Source of the DNA: Persicaria tinctoria
Taxonomy: Eukaryota > Streptophyta > Magnoliopsida > Caryophyllales > Polygonaceae
DNA length: 64,000 bases
Direction: 5' to 3'
Assembly: GCA_037127255.1 (NCBI GenBank)
Contig: JBANSL010000014.1
Span: 69,485,646 to 69,549,645 of the forward strand
The notes below the pieces were generated by a model, which was not told the origin of the DNA, did no database searches, and saw only the letters and a list, made by a program, of their open reading frames with translations. The first letter of the stretch is position 1. Each line of letters opens with the position of its first letter. Below, piece after piece: positions 18,761 to 29,362 of the stretch. The translations under genes were made by a program, and so were the position numbers.

Positions 18761-18930
18761 CCCCACACAGCCACATCAGCCATCCCCTTCTTCTTCCCGG
18801 AATCAAAACGACATCCATGATCATCTCGCAAGATGATGTTCTGGAACTCACAACAACAGGAACTCAAAATAAAAGTACAATTCAACTAAGATTTAGCAAG
18901 AAAACCAGTTGCACCATTTGCCTCTCTATA

Positions 18931-20350
18931 TCAGTGCTGAAGTGTGATGCTCTCAAAATCTTTGTTTAACGAATGGATCTCTTGGATTATTTGAGCGACC
19001 TCCCATGGTATATTGTTCACTTGATTGATGGCATTGACGATGATTGCACAATCACTTTCAACTATTACTCTACGAATCCCCATCTCCACTGCCAGTCTTA
19101 TACCTGTATAAATTGCAAAAGCTTCTGCTAGAATGACCGAACTCATCCTAACGTTACATTTATGAATCCGAAGAACTAGACCATCATTATTCCTAACAAT
19201 ACAACCAACCTGTGATTGAGTATCAATTTTCACCGAAGCATCTACATTGATCTTAATGACATTTATAGGAGGGCATTTCCAAATTAATTTATCAGGAGGT
19301 CTAACACGTTTAGGTAACTTCGTTTTTACATGCTGTTTATTCCAACATGATATTTTATCTATAGTTTGAGTTAGAGCATAGATAATACATGTATTCGAAG
19401 TATTGCGAAAAATAATTTTATTTCTGAGTTCCCAAACAGAATGCCATAAATGGCATAAGTCTGTAAAATCTATATTAAGAGCTCTAGTATTTAAAATATT
19501 TTCCGAAACATTACTTGTTAGAATTGGAATATTATAACATTTTCCCAACTTAACACCCAGATTTTGAATAAGAGATCTTGTGATCCGACAATTAAACAAT
19601 AAATGATTTGTATCTTCTGTATCAGAATTACAAAGAGAGCAAGTACTAGGAACTCTATTTATATATCTATTTAGACGGGTCCTGGTAGGTAGGATATCTA
19701 AAATAATTTTCCAAATAAATTTTTTCATATTCGAAGGAATATTAAGTTTCCAAATCCAGTCTGCCGAAATTTTCTTAGTATTCCCTGTATTACAAATAGA
19801 AGATGTGGATTTAACAGAGAATTTTCCATCACTACTATAAATCCAAATTAACCTGTCTGGAATATCAATTATTGGAATATGGATATTAGTAATAGCTTGA
19901 ACAATATGATAGGGGAATATACTATTTAATTTATCAATATCCCAAGAGTTGGTATTTGTAAATAAATCACAAACTTTTAAGTTAGGATTACGATCATTCC
20001 GAAAATTTTGAAGATATTGCGCATTTACCCAAATGTCAGACCATACATTTATGGTTTTCCCATTACCCACTAGCCATAGCAGACCTTTAGAGAACATATC
20101 TCTGATATTAAGAAGTCTGTCAAACTGCCAAGAGGTTTTGAAACTGCCTCTTTCCAATAGAGATTCTGTCGAGAGATATTTATCCGCAATAACCTTTGAC
20201 CAAATATTATCAGAATTAGCCATACTTCTCCAAATAAGTTTCATTTGCATACCAATATTAATTTGCTCAGCTGATTTAAAACCTAACCCACAATCCTTTT
20301 TAGGAGTACACAGATGTTCCCAGCTGATAAGAGGATGATAGTTGTCCGAT
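18931..20350 (-). pseudogene. LINE 1 ORF2, C-terminal part: zinc-binding and RNase H domains
   Basis: The main open frame (20250 to 18931, 439 codons) reads IWKLNIPSNMKKFIWKI, then CSLCNSDTEDTNHLLFNC (zf-RVT), then the RNase H domain with KINVDAS, ILAEAFAI and IVESDCA, giving the acidic residues of the RVT_3 fold. A stop follows at 18931. It is out of frame with the reverse transcriptase by a shift near 20340. The 3' end of the element below 18931 was not located and no poly(A) is evident. Confidence 0.85.
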
Positions 20351-21080
20351 TGAATTTTATTCCAAAAGACTGCATTAAATAATTTATTTTAGAATTTAGG
20401 TTTGCCTGAATTAGAACCGATCTACCAGCTTGAGAGAGAGTATTAGATTTCCACTTTGATAGCTGTTTTTTAAGGGTACTTATCGCCTCATCAAACAAGA
20501 CGTTACAAACCCTGCCACTAATAAGTGGTATACCAAGGTATTTTTCCATTGATTTTGTAACTGGAATATTTAGTTGTTGAGCAAGGGACTGGGCTTTACT
20601 GAAAGGAATATTTTTAGAAACCTGTAGAGAACTTTTATTATAATTTATAGTTAATCCAGACATATTGGAGAAAGTATTCAGAAGATTTCTAATCGTATGA
20701 AGACTTAAATCATCAGCTCGTCCAAAAATTAGAGTATCATCTGCAAAGGAAAGAAATGGAATAGGATCACTGTTATTTGTAAGTTTGATTCCAACCAAAG
20801 GGTCACATTCCAAAGATTCCTGTTGCAACATTCTCCCTAATAGTTCCATAACCAATACAAAAATATATGGAGCAAGATGATCTCCTTGTCGAATTCCCCT
20901 ATAAGTATGAAAAGTACGGCCCGACAAATTATTAACTAAAACTGAGAAACTAGTTTTAGTTAGACAGGTGATAACCCAGTTAATCCATCTGGAATCAAAA
21001 CCAAATTTGTTTAGAATAATATGAATAAAACTCCAGCTTATTTTGTCATAAGCTTTCTCCATATCTAGCTTTAAAGCCAT
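20283..21080 (-). pseudogene. LINE 1 ORF2, reverse transcriptase core
   Basis: An open frame of 265 codons carries KLDMEKAYDKISWSF, RGIRQGDHLAPYIFVL and LSFADDTLIFG, with the catalytic FADD motif, then SGLTINYNKSS and YLGIPL. These are RT motifs of plant L1 LINEs. The frame is continuous through the palm domain. The upstream part (21,080-21,980) is broken by several frameshifts and stops, so the protein could not be made whole. Confidence 0.9.
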
Positions 21081-21981
21081 CCATCCTAGTTTACCTTTTT
21101 ATTTATGAAAAGAGTGGAAAACCTCATGAGCTATTAGTATATTATCCTGAATATTTCTACCTTGAACAAAAGCTCCTTGAAATGGATTAATAATACGTGG
21201 TAAGATAGGCTTCAAACGATTAGCCAAAAGTTTCGAGATAACCTTATAAATAGTATTACACAGACTAATCGGACGGTAGTGGTTAATGCTATTAGGTGTA
21301 TCAATTTTTGGAATAAGTGCAAATAAAAGTTGAATTTACTTCATTGAGTAGTACACCAAAATGAAAGAAAGATTGAACAGCTTTGCAAACTAATTTACCG
21401 ACAATATCCCAGTATATTTTATAGAACTCTGGTGGAAACCCATCAGGACCTGGAGACTTGTCATCTGTCATTGAGAATAGGGTGTCCTTAATTTCTTTAT
21501 TTGAAAAAGGATGTGTTCAAATTCTGTTTTCAGATTCAGTAATTGTCTGATCAATTAAATTTAGGAAATATGGAATTACTGTTAATCGGTGCATTATTAG
21601 AAATGAATCTTTCGGCCAATTCAGTCGTAATTTCATCTCTAAGTTGATCCTCATCCTCAATCTATAAACCATGTTTATTTGTAAAATTACGAGTGACATT
21701 TTTTGAATTTCTTATTTTAGATATGGATTGGTAGTATTTGGTGTTTCTGTCTCCAAACCTTAGAAAATTTGATTTTGCTCGTTGTTTCCAAAAAGTATTA
21801 TTGAAGTCCATGAGAGCTTCACGCTTACTTAGCAATCTATTACGCTTAATGTTTATTGTATCGTTTGAAATCCCACGCACCAATTTGTTGTGTTTGTAGT
21901 AACAGAAGCTGATCTTCAATATCTTTTATCTGTCGAAAATTATTATTTGGGTGAGACTTACACTAGATCTTTGTATTTTTT
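21081..21981 (-). pseudogene. LINE 1 ORF2, region between endonuclease and RT, broken
   Basis: Short open pieces in shifting frames carry recognisable linker sequence, for example FWKQRAKSNFLRFGDRNTKY (21,919-21,662) and, further on, a region around 21,430-21,480 that reads like the SPGPDGFPPEFY motif upstream of the RT core. Several indels and stops separate them. Confidence 0.7.
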
Positions 21982-22790
21982 TTAAGAAGTTTCTGTTTTT
22001 GTAATAGTGTAAACATAAACGACCCAAAGTTTATTCTGCCAAGTTGATTTAACTAATCTATTATAGTTATCATTGCTAGCCCAAGACATTTCAAACTTAA
22101 AGGGGGAACCAGCCCTAATTTTTGCAATTCCTATTGACATAGACATTAAAGGGTGATCAGAAGTTGTGAAAGGATGATTGTGTACTGATAAATTAGGGAA
22201 CTGAGTTAAGATATCTGTATGAGCCATTACTCTATCTAATCGTTCATAGATATTATCAATAGGATTTTGACTTTTTCTCCACGTAACTGAACTACCTGTA
22301 TAAGGGATCGTATGAACATCTAATTCTTCCCTAATCTGTTGTATTCGCATGAATCTATTAGCTTGCGGAAGTACACCACCAATTTTGTCAGAGCCTGTTT
22401 CAATTTCATTGAAATCTCCCATTAACAAACATGGGAGAGATTGCCCGTGAATGACAATGAATAACTCATTCCAGAATCTATTTTTTTCAATTTGATTGGA
22501 AGGAGCATAAATGAAAGTAAGAATAAAACTAAAGTTATCAATTTTAACTAGGTAAATAATACACTTATCTGATGCAGATATTGTTTGAAAAGACTGCATA
22601 AATTTAGACGTGTTTAGGAAAATCTAGAAACCACCTTTTGTTCCAATTGAGGCAATATGATGAGCATCATTAAAACCTGCTCGCTTATAGAAGGATTGAG
22701 TTGGTGGCCCAATTGACTTAGTTTCAGCAAGGACTAGCATATCCAATTTATTTTGTTTATCCAATTTAAATGATAAACATGCGATGTTTA
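21982..22790 (-). pseudogene. LINE 1 ORF2, endonuclease domain with a premature stop
   Basis: From about 22790 downward the minus strand reads MLVLAETKS, then GTKGGF, then a TAG at about 22626-22624 where Trp would fit (TGG), then the long frame 22599-21982. This contains LTFIYAPSNQ, LLMGDFNEI, ERLDRVMA and TTSDHPLM, the DFN and SDH motifs of the exonuclease-endonuclease-phosphatase family used by LINEs to nick target DNA. Apart from the stop the domain is readable. Confidence 0.85.
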
Positions 22791-24230
22791 TCATTTAACA
22801 TAATATTTTTCCATACCCGCTTTGTGAGCATTACTAAGACGTACAATATCAATAATATGATCACTAACATTAAAATTATTTGTGATCCATCCATGCCAAT
22901 TGTTACACACAAATCTATAAACTGATCTATATTCCCCAAATATCGCCCCAGAATATTGAAAAACGCAGCTATTCGGATCTTGACAGAATACCCCTAACCG
23001 TTTCTTAAGATGGAAATCAACATATATGAATATAAACAGGAGGGGTGTTAACCCATCACACTTGCTGTTAAGCACCTTAATGTTAATCACCTTAATATTG
23101 AAATCAACCACAACTGTTTTACACCTATTGAACCGATTAAGACAACAACAAACATATACTCCCAGGAATACAAAACCACAGTACCCATGACAATCAAAAT
23201 CTGTTAAGCATTTCAAGAGGGATGTTAATCCAGAGAGATTGCTGGTAAGCATTGTTGAATCAAAATTTAGGCACCATTTGTGAGGAATAATGTAAGAGGA
23301 ACCTATTGAAAGTATAATACATATGCGAACAATATCTAGACATACAAAAACAGACCACACAAAACCCTTAAACAAAGGATCTAACCCAGCCGACATAGTC
23401 AAATCCCTATGAACCACAAAACTAGGGACAGCCTCCAGAACACCTGTATAAGAAACCTTCAAGGCAAAACACACAATCCTTACTAAAGTACAACAAGCCC
23501 AGCCAGAAAAAACCACAATCCTAGCGCTATTACAGTACCAAAATTCGAAGGGGAGACGGGAAAAAACCTTAGAAAACCAAACCACCCTCATTAAGAGTTT
23601 AACTGGCATAAAACGATCAAGGAGACTGCTTCTGCTTCTTGTTACTATGATCATGAGAGTCGACCTCATAGATGTCCACAATCTCCTTAGCCTTGAAATG
23701 GCTCCTCTGCACGGTACGATCTTCATCTTGAACGGATATATGAACCCCTGAAGGAATATAATATTATAAATAGGTTTATAATGAAAACCGTTTAATACAC
23801 TTGTTATAGAAGCATCCGAGTTTTTTGACAGTAGCCCAGAAAGAATATAATAACAAGCAAATCTATTAATCCAACTGAAACCATTATTTGTATGAAGATA
23901 GATAAGGATTACATAGCTGTTGGGATATTCAGAAGCCATCCAAATCCGTTTCCAAAGACACAATAGGGGTGTTAACCCAGAGATAATGTCGTTAAGCTGT
24001 ATAGAATCAATTGGAAACCAACCTTTTTGAGTACCCATGGTTTTAGATGCAATCTAAACCGATATAAGATAGGAATTCAGCAAAGCACAACAACCATAGT
24101 AACTTAAACCAAAAAGAACCACCACATAACACACAAAGCCCTTAAGCAGAGCACCTAGACAAACCGCCAAAGAGCCCTCTCTATGAACAACAAAAACACG
24201 GATGCCCTTTGGAACACCTGTGATGCGGGA
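22791..24230 (-). mobile_element. LINE 1 5' region, proximal part, with a long open frame
   Basis: On the minus strand this stretch is T/G-rich and includes an uninterrupted frame of 415 codons (24038-22791) ending just before the endonuclease. It has no CCHC knuckle, DUF4283 or other ORF1 motif. It shares a segment with the distal part at 40,994-41,620: RVVWFSKVFSRLPFEFWY here and KGVVWFSRVKARVPLKFWYF there, and FVVHRDL...LFKGFV versus FVVHREG...LLKGFV at 24,230-24,054. A three-copy motif (ggggtgttaaccca...ctgttaagc on the plus strand) lies near 23040, 23220 and 23970. Low A content on the coding-like strand lowers stop frequency, so the open frame may not be a gene. Confidence 0.45.
24226..24230. 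repeat. Left target-site duplication ACCTG of the outer gypsy element
   Basis: ACCTG at 24226-24230 is repeated at 40994-40998, exactly flanking the LTR pair. Confidence 0.9.
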
Positions 24231-25297
24231 CCATCCAAGACACCATCCAAGACAACCAAGCAAGACACCTCCGGACACACATATCATACTTGGGGATGGA
24301 CTTATGATTCGAGCTCATGAGAATGAAGTCATCCTCAAGAGGAAGAAGAAGGCTCCACCATGGGAGAAGATCCAAAGGTGGAAGCTTGACGTTTTACATT
24401 CGTTCAACAGTTTGACAGCTTTTTGACGTCTCAGTAAAATGAGTCGTACGGATTCAATATTTATCATATTGAGGTGTGTCATACCTTGTTGGAACGAGGA
24501 CGAAGAGATCTACAACTTTGCTGCTGTTCAAGGTTTGTCCAGATTCAACATGGAGCTTGACCGAAAATCAACATCTTTGCAATCTGTACTGTTTGGAACG
24601 AAAATCAGCTCCTTACATTACTATTTTTAGTATTAATTTTACTTAAGTTATTTTAGGAAACTTTAGAGGTTATTTATTTAATTTCTCAAGTTATTATTTT
24701 TATTAATTCCTTTAGATAAATCGGCCCATCAGCCCTTAGAGGCCTATATAATGCCGATTCCCCCTTTGTAATTCAGTTGGAACTTATTGAATAGAATTAG
24801 TCTCTCAAAATTGTGTGAAACACATTGAGTGCTTGTGATTCAATTAGAGCTGTGCTCATTGATCACGAATTGGTATCTATCTCAGCTTGGTTTGCTTTGT
24901 GTTCATCAACTTTGCAAGACTTGGTGATCCTAGTATCCACGAGCCCCCTCCTTGTGCCTCCAAGTTGTCCGCTTGGTTGTGTAGGGTTGTAGAGGCGGGT
25001 TATATAGTCATTGGTATTGGTTCCTACCCTCTTAGGATGCCTGGGGTCTTTATCTTATTCTATATAGATCGACTCAGTCCTTATCAGGTCGTGTCTTTCA
25101 AATTCTTGTTCTTGAATTTCGAGTCTTGTATCATCTTTATCGAGTATTGGTTTGTTCTTGTCGATCTTGATTGCTTCTTGATCGAATTCTTGGTCTTTCT
25201 TTGCTGCGTTCTTGAGTCTTTATTATTCTTGCTTCCGTTTATTTAGTTTCTTGCTTGTTGTCGAAGATCGGACCATCTCACGGCTAACCCCGTATCA
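24231..25297 (+). repeat. 5' LTR of the gag-only gypsy element
   Basis: 1,067 bp, matching the 3' LTR. It has two copies of the catccaagacac-type repeat near its start where the 3' LTR has three. Confidence 0.93.
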
Positions 25298-25300
25298 AAT

Positions 25301-25312
25301 TGGCATCAGAGC
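25301..25312 (+). promoter_or_regulatory. Primer-binding site
   Basis: TGGCATCAGAGC, three bases after the LTR; one base different from the initiator-Met tRNA site TGGTATCAGAGC. Confidence 0.8.
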
Positions 25313-26646
25313 TTTGGTTTCCGACATCAAGATTGAATCTTTTTCTTTTCCTAAACACAAAAACACAAAAATAGAGTCAGTCCTTTATTTGGTCTTTTAC
25401 TTCTTGCATTCTTGAATTGATTATTACACTAATCTTTTGTTTGTGAATGTTTGTGGTTGCATAGCCTAAACACAAAGTCTAGCCGAGACCAATGAAGTCG
25501 ACCACAAGTGTGCACAACCCCTGTTGTGTACTCTAACAGCCGACGGCAACCCTAGTTGTCCCCATAAGTTCTTGCTTGGCCGACTCTACCACCACACAAA
25601 GACAAACCCTAGTTTGTTGCTCTTTTCTATCTTTAGAATATTTGATCTATCTTTTATCTAATTCTATTTATCTATTGCCTTATTGAAAATCAGATTTTAT
25701 TTGGTGGATTAAATTCATTATATCTATCAAATATCTTTTAGGGCTAAGATAGATCATATTACCATATTTATCCAAAGGTTGTCTATATATTTATCTTTAG
25801 GGCTAAAGTTTTATCAGTTTCAAAAATTCAAAAAAAAAAAGATTGAACTTGGACCTAGGAGGATAAAATTCACTAGGGCAAAAGTAAGTCAAAAAAAAAA
25901 AAAGAGGAAAGAGTTTGTTTGATCTAGTGCAAGAAAGCTTCAAGGACACACTTTTTGGTGAATTCTACAGCCCTAGTCGACAACTCTAAACCCAAACACA
26001 TTACCTCCCACAAATCACAAAATTGAAACCCTACCTTGCAACTACAACATCCTAACTTAAGGTTTCAAATCAAAAAGAGGTAAATTTCCAAACTTTCCTT
26101 GTGTTTCTTCTATTTTCTTTTGTTTACAGCATTGTCGAGTACTTTTCTCTCTGATCGAGTACTCCTTGTTACATATCGAGTTGCTGTGTGTTAGTGTTGA
26201 GTGCTGATCTTGTCGATCAAGTGCTCATTATTGCTATGTCGAGTGCTCTTCACCATTGTCGAGTTCTCCTTGCGTGAGTCGGGTACTGCATAGCCACGTC
26301 GAGTGCTTTGCTTGAGTCGAGTGCTTGTTTCTCTTTGATTCGAGTGCTTCCTTGTCTATATTGAGTTGATTCTTGCTATTATCAAGTACTGTTTGCTTGA
26401 ATCAAGTAGTCTTGATTGTGTCGAGTTCTCTGCAGCCCTTGCCGAGTACTCCTTGTTTGTGATCTTTGTTCATCCTCTCATATATACTTTGATTGTTAAG
26501 TTCTTTGCTTGAGTGTTGGTTCTCCCAAAGCGGATTGCCCCAACAAGCGTGACATACCAATTAGAGAGGGAGTGTGAGCGAAACACATTGTGAGTTGTTT
26601 ATATTTTACTAACCCTTACATAGTTCTTTGTTTGTCTTTATTTGCA
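25313..26646 (+). other. Leader of the gag-only element with a dispersed TCGAGT motif
   Basis: Non-coding. From about 26130 to 26455 some thirteen copies of a loose (g)tcgagt(a/g)ct(c)ctt motif recur every 20-40 bp. A-rich runs lie at 25830-25910. It could be a packaging or regulatory leader, or a degenerate tandem repeat. Confidence 0.6.
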
Positions 26647-28242
26647 ATGTCTAATAACCAGGGCAACGACTGGTACAATACCGTCATGGAGAAGTTAGCT
26701 AAGATAAATGAAGGATTGGCAGCATTAGAGGCGCGGCCATCCGGATCTAACAACATGGCTGGGCAAGGTAATCTTCGGCGTACTGAAGCGCCTCACAATG
26801 AAAGGGAAGTATATAATCCTAACCCTAATCCTAATCTTAATCCTCATTTAGCTAAACCTTTATTTGATAAGAACATCTCTCCACGAAGGGAGAGACATGG
26901 TAGGAATAATGCGTTTGCTAGTATGCAGGGACGAGGGAAAGGACGATGGCAACAAGAAGAGTACTACTTCTCAGAGGAAGACGACGACTTCCAAGAGGAT
27001 GATCATTGGGAGCAACGTCTTAGACGAAATGATAGAGGAGGTTGATACCACTATCGAGCACTAAGAGAGCCTGCGCAAGATGGCATAGGTAAGGTCAAGG
27101 TAAAGATCCCTCAATTTGATGGTAACAACGATCCAGATGCATATATTGATTGGGAAACTAAAATGGATCGAATATGGAATTGTCATAACTTCTCTGAACA
27201 TAAAAAGGTGCAATTAGCTTCTTTAGAATTTCAAGGGTTTGCTTTAATTTGGTGGGATAGTCTGAATAAAGAAAGAAGAAGAGCCCTTGATGCGCCTATC
27301 GCTTCTTGGAACCAATTAAAAGCACAAATGAGAAGTAGGTTTATTCCCCAACACTACTCTACAGAGCTTAGACAATGACTAGAAAACCTTAGACAAGGTA
27401 ATAAAAGTGTTGAGGAAACCTTTAATGCAATGCAAGAAACCATGGCTAGAGCTAATGTAGTTGAAAATGATGAAGATACCAATGCTAGGTTTCTTAGAAT
27501 ATTGCACCCCGCCTTAGCTCATGAAATTGATTACTTTCCTTATTCTACACCTACTGAACTTTTACATTTAGCTATGAAAGTAGAAAGGAATGCTAGATAC
27601 AGGAGCCAAGGTGGTAGAATGTCGAGTGGGCAACCCCAAAGGTGGCGCCAAGACCATGTGCAGCAACCCCAAGGGAGGTTTGATGGCGGCTCAAGGGAGA
27701 GAGTAAGTCAGCCCCAGGGAAGAGGTGAATATCGAGCAACCCAACAGCCCCTCGACAAGGGTAAATCGCCATGGAATGGACGTGAATCGTCTGGGACATC
27801 TACTGGCCCTAAAGGGAGTAATCCTAACTCTTCTACTCTTAAACCTATGTACATTCCTTGCTTTATACGCTAAGGTAGAGGACATGTTATGAAGGATTGC
27901 CCAAATAAGAAAACTCTCATGATTAATCATCTAGGCGATAATGAATCTGAAAATTCTAGTGGTGAAAATGATGAGCATGTTAATAATGATCACGATCTTA
28001 GTTTACTTGTCTCTAAAGATGATTGCATTGAATATGAGCATGATGATTCTTTGATTGATAGTAAAGTTTTAAGTGTTCAACCTATGCCTTGTGATGATAA
28101 TCAAAGAGAAGATTTATGTCATAGTAAATGCTTAGACAAAGGCAATGTTTTTAATATGATCATTGATGGTGCAAATTCTTCTCCTATTACTAGCCTTGAA
28201 TTAATTGAAAATTCAGCCTTGAAAAAGATGAAAACTTGCTAG
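26647..28242 (+). pseudogene. Gag (and start of protease) of the gypsy element, three nonsense codons
   Basis: One frame runs from MSNNQGNDWY at 26647 to a stop at 28242, broken only by in-frame stops at 27043, 27376 and 27871. It contains the retrotransposon gag domain (VKIPQFDGNNDPDAYIDWE, ALIWWDSLNKERR, RFIPQHYSTELRQ) and a damaged zinc knuckle (CFIR-stop-GRGHVMKDC, where CFKCQGRGHVMKDC would be usual). Near its end FNMIIDGANS resembles the active-site region of a gypsy protease (IDGGS). Each stop is explained by a single C-to-T change (CGA or CAA codons). The pol genes that should follow are deleted; a further open piece at 28236-28643 in another frame leads to the purine tract. Confidence 0.88.
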
Positions 28243-28531
28243 CTTTGGATGGAAACTTAGGGTTTAATGACCAAGCTAAAGTGCATATTAAGTTAGAACA
28301 TCATGACATTGATATGGAATCTGAATTATGCACTCATAAAATTTCTTTTCTTGATTTTGAAGAAGAAGCTGAGACAATAACCATCAAGGAGTGGTCAATC
28401 CCTACATCAATCGGTCTTCAGTCGAGTTTCCATGGGCATGAGGTTTTCGATCCAGGAGTTCTTATGGATGCCTTTGCGGAATCATATGCGACCTTGGATT
28501 CGAGGACGAATCATTTTGAAGAAAGGGAGAT

Positions 28532-29362
28532 TGATGCGGGGCCATCCAAGACACCATCCAAGACACCATCCAAGACAACCAACCAAGACACCTCCGGACA
28601 CACATATCATACTTGGGGATGGACCTATGATTCGAGCTCATGAGAATGAAGTCATCCTCAAGAGGAAGAAGAAGGCTCCACCATGGGAGAAGATCCAAAG
28701 GTGGAAGCTTGACGTTTTACATTCGTTCAGCAGTTTGACAGCTTTTCGACGTCGCAGTAAAATGAGTCGTACGGATTCAATACTTATGGGATTGACGTGT
28801 GTCATACCTTGTTGGAACAAGGACGAAGAGATCTACAACGTTTCTGTTGAAGGTTTTTCCAGATTCGACATGGAGCTTGGCCGAAAATCAACATCTTTGC
28901 AATTTGTACTGTTTGGAACGAAAATCAGCTCCTTACATTACTATTTTTAGTATTAATTTTACTTAAGTTATTTTAGGAAATTTTAGAGGTTATTTATTTA
29001 ATTTCTCAAGTTATTAGTTTTATTAATTCCTTTAGATAAATCGGCCCATCAGCCCTTAGAGGCATATATAATGCCGATTCCCCCTTTGTAATTCAGTTGG
29101 AACTTATTGAATATAGAATTAGACTCTCAAAATTGTGTGAAACACATTGAGTGCTTGTGATTCAATTAGAGCTGTGCTCATTGATCACGAATTGTTATCT
29201 ATCTCAGATTGGTTTGCTTTGTGTTCATCAACTTCGCAAGACTTGGTGATCCTAGTATCCATGAGCCCCCTCCTTGTGCTTCCAAGTTGTCCGCTTGGTT
29301 GTGTAGGGTTGTAGAGGCGGGTTATATAGTCATTGGTATTGGTTCCTACCCTCTTAGGAGGC
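28532..29362 (+). repeat. 3' LTR of the gag-only gypsy element, first part
   Basis: Matches 24231 onward and breaks off at 29362 where the nested element enters; continues at 40737. Confidence 0.93.
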
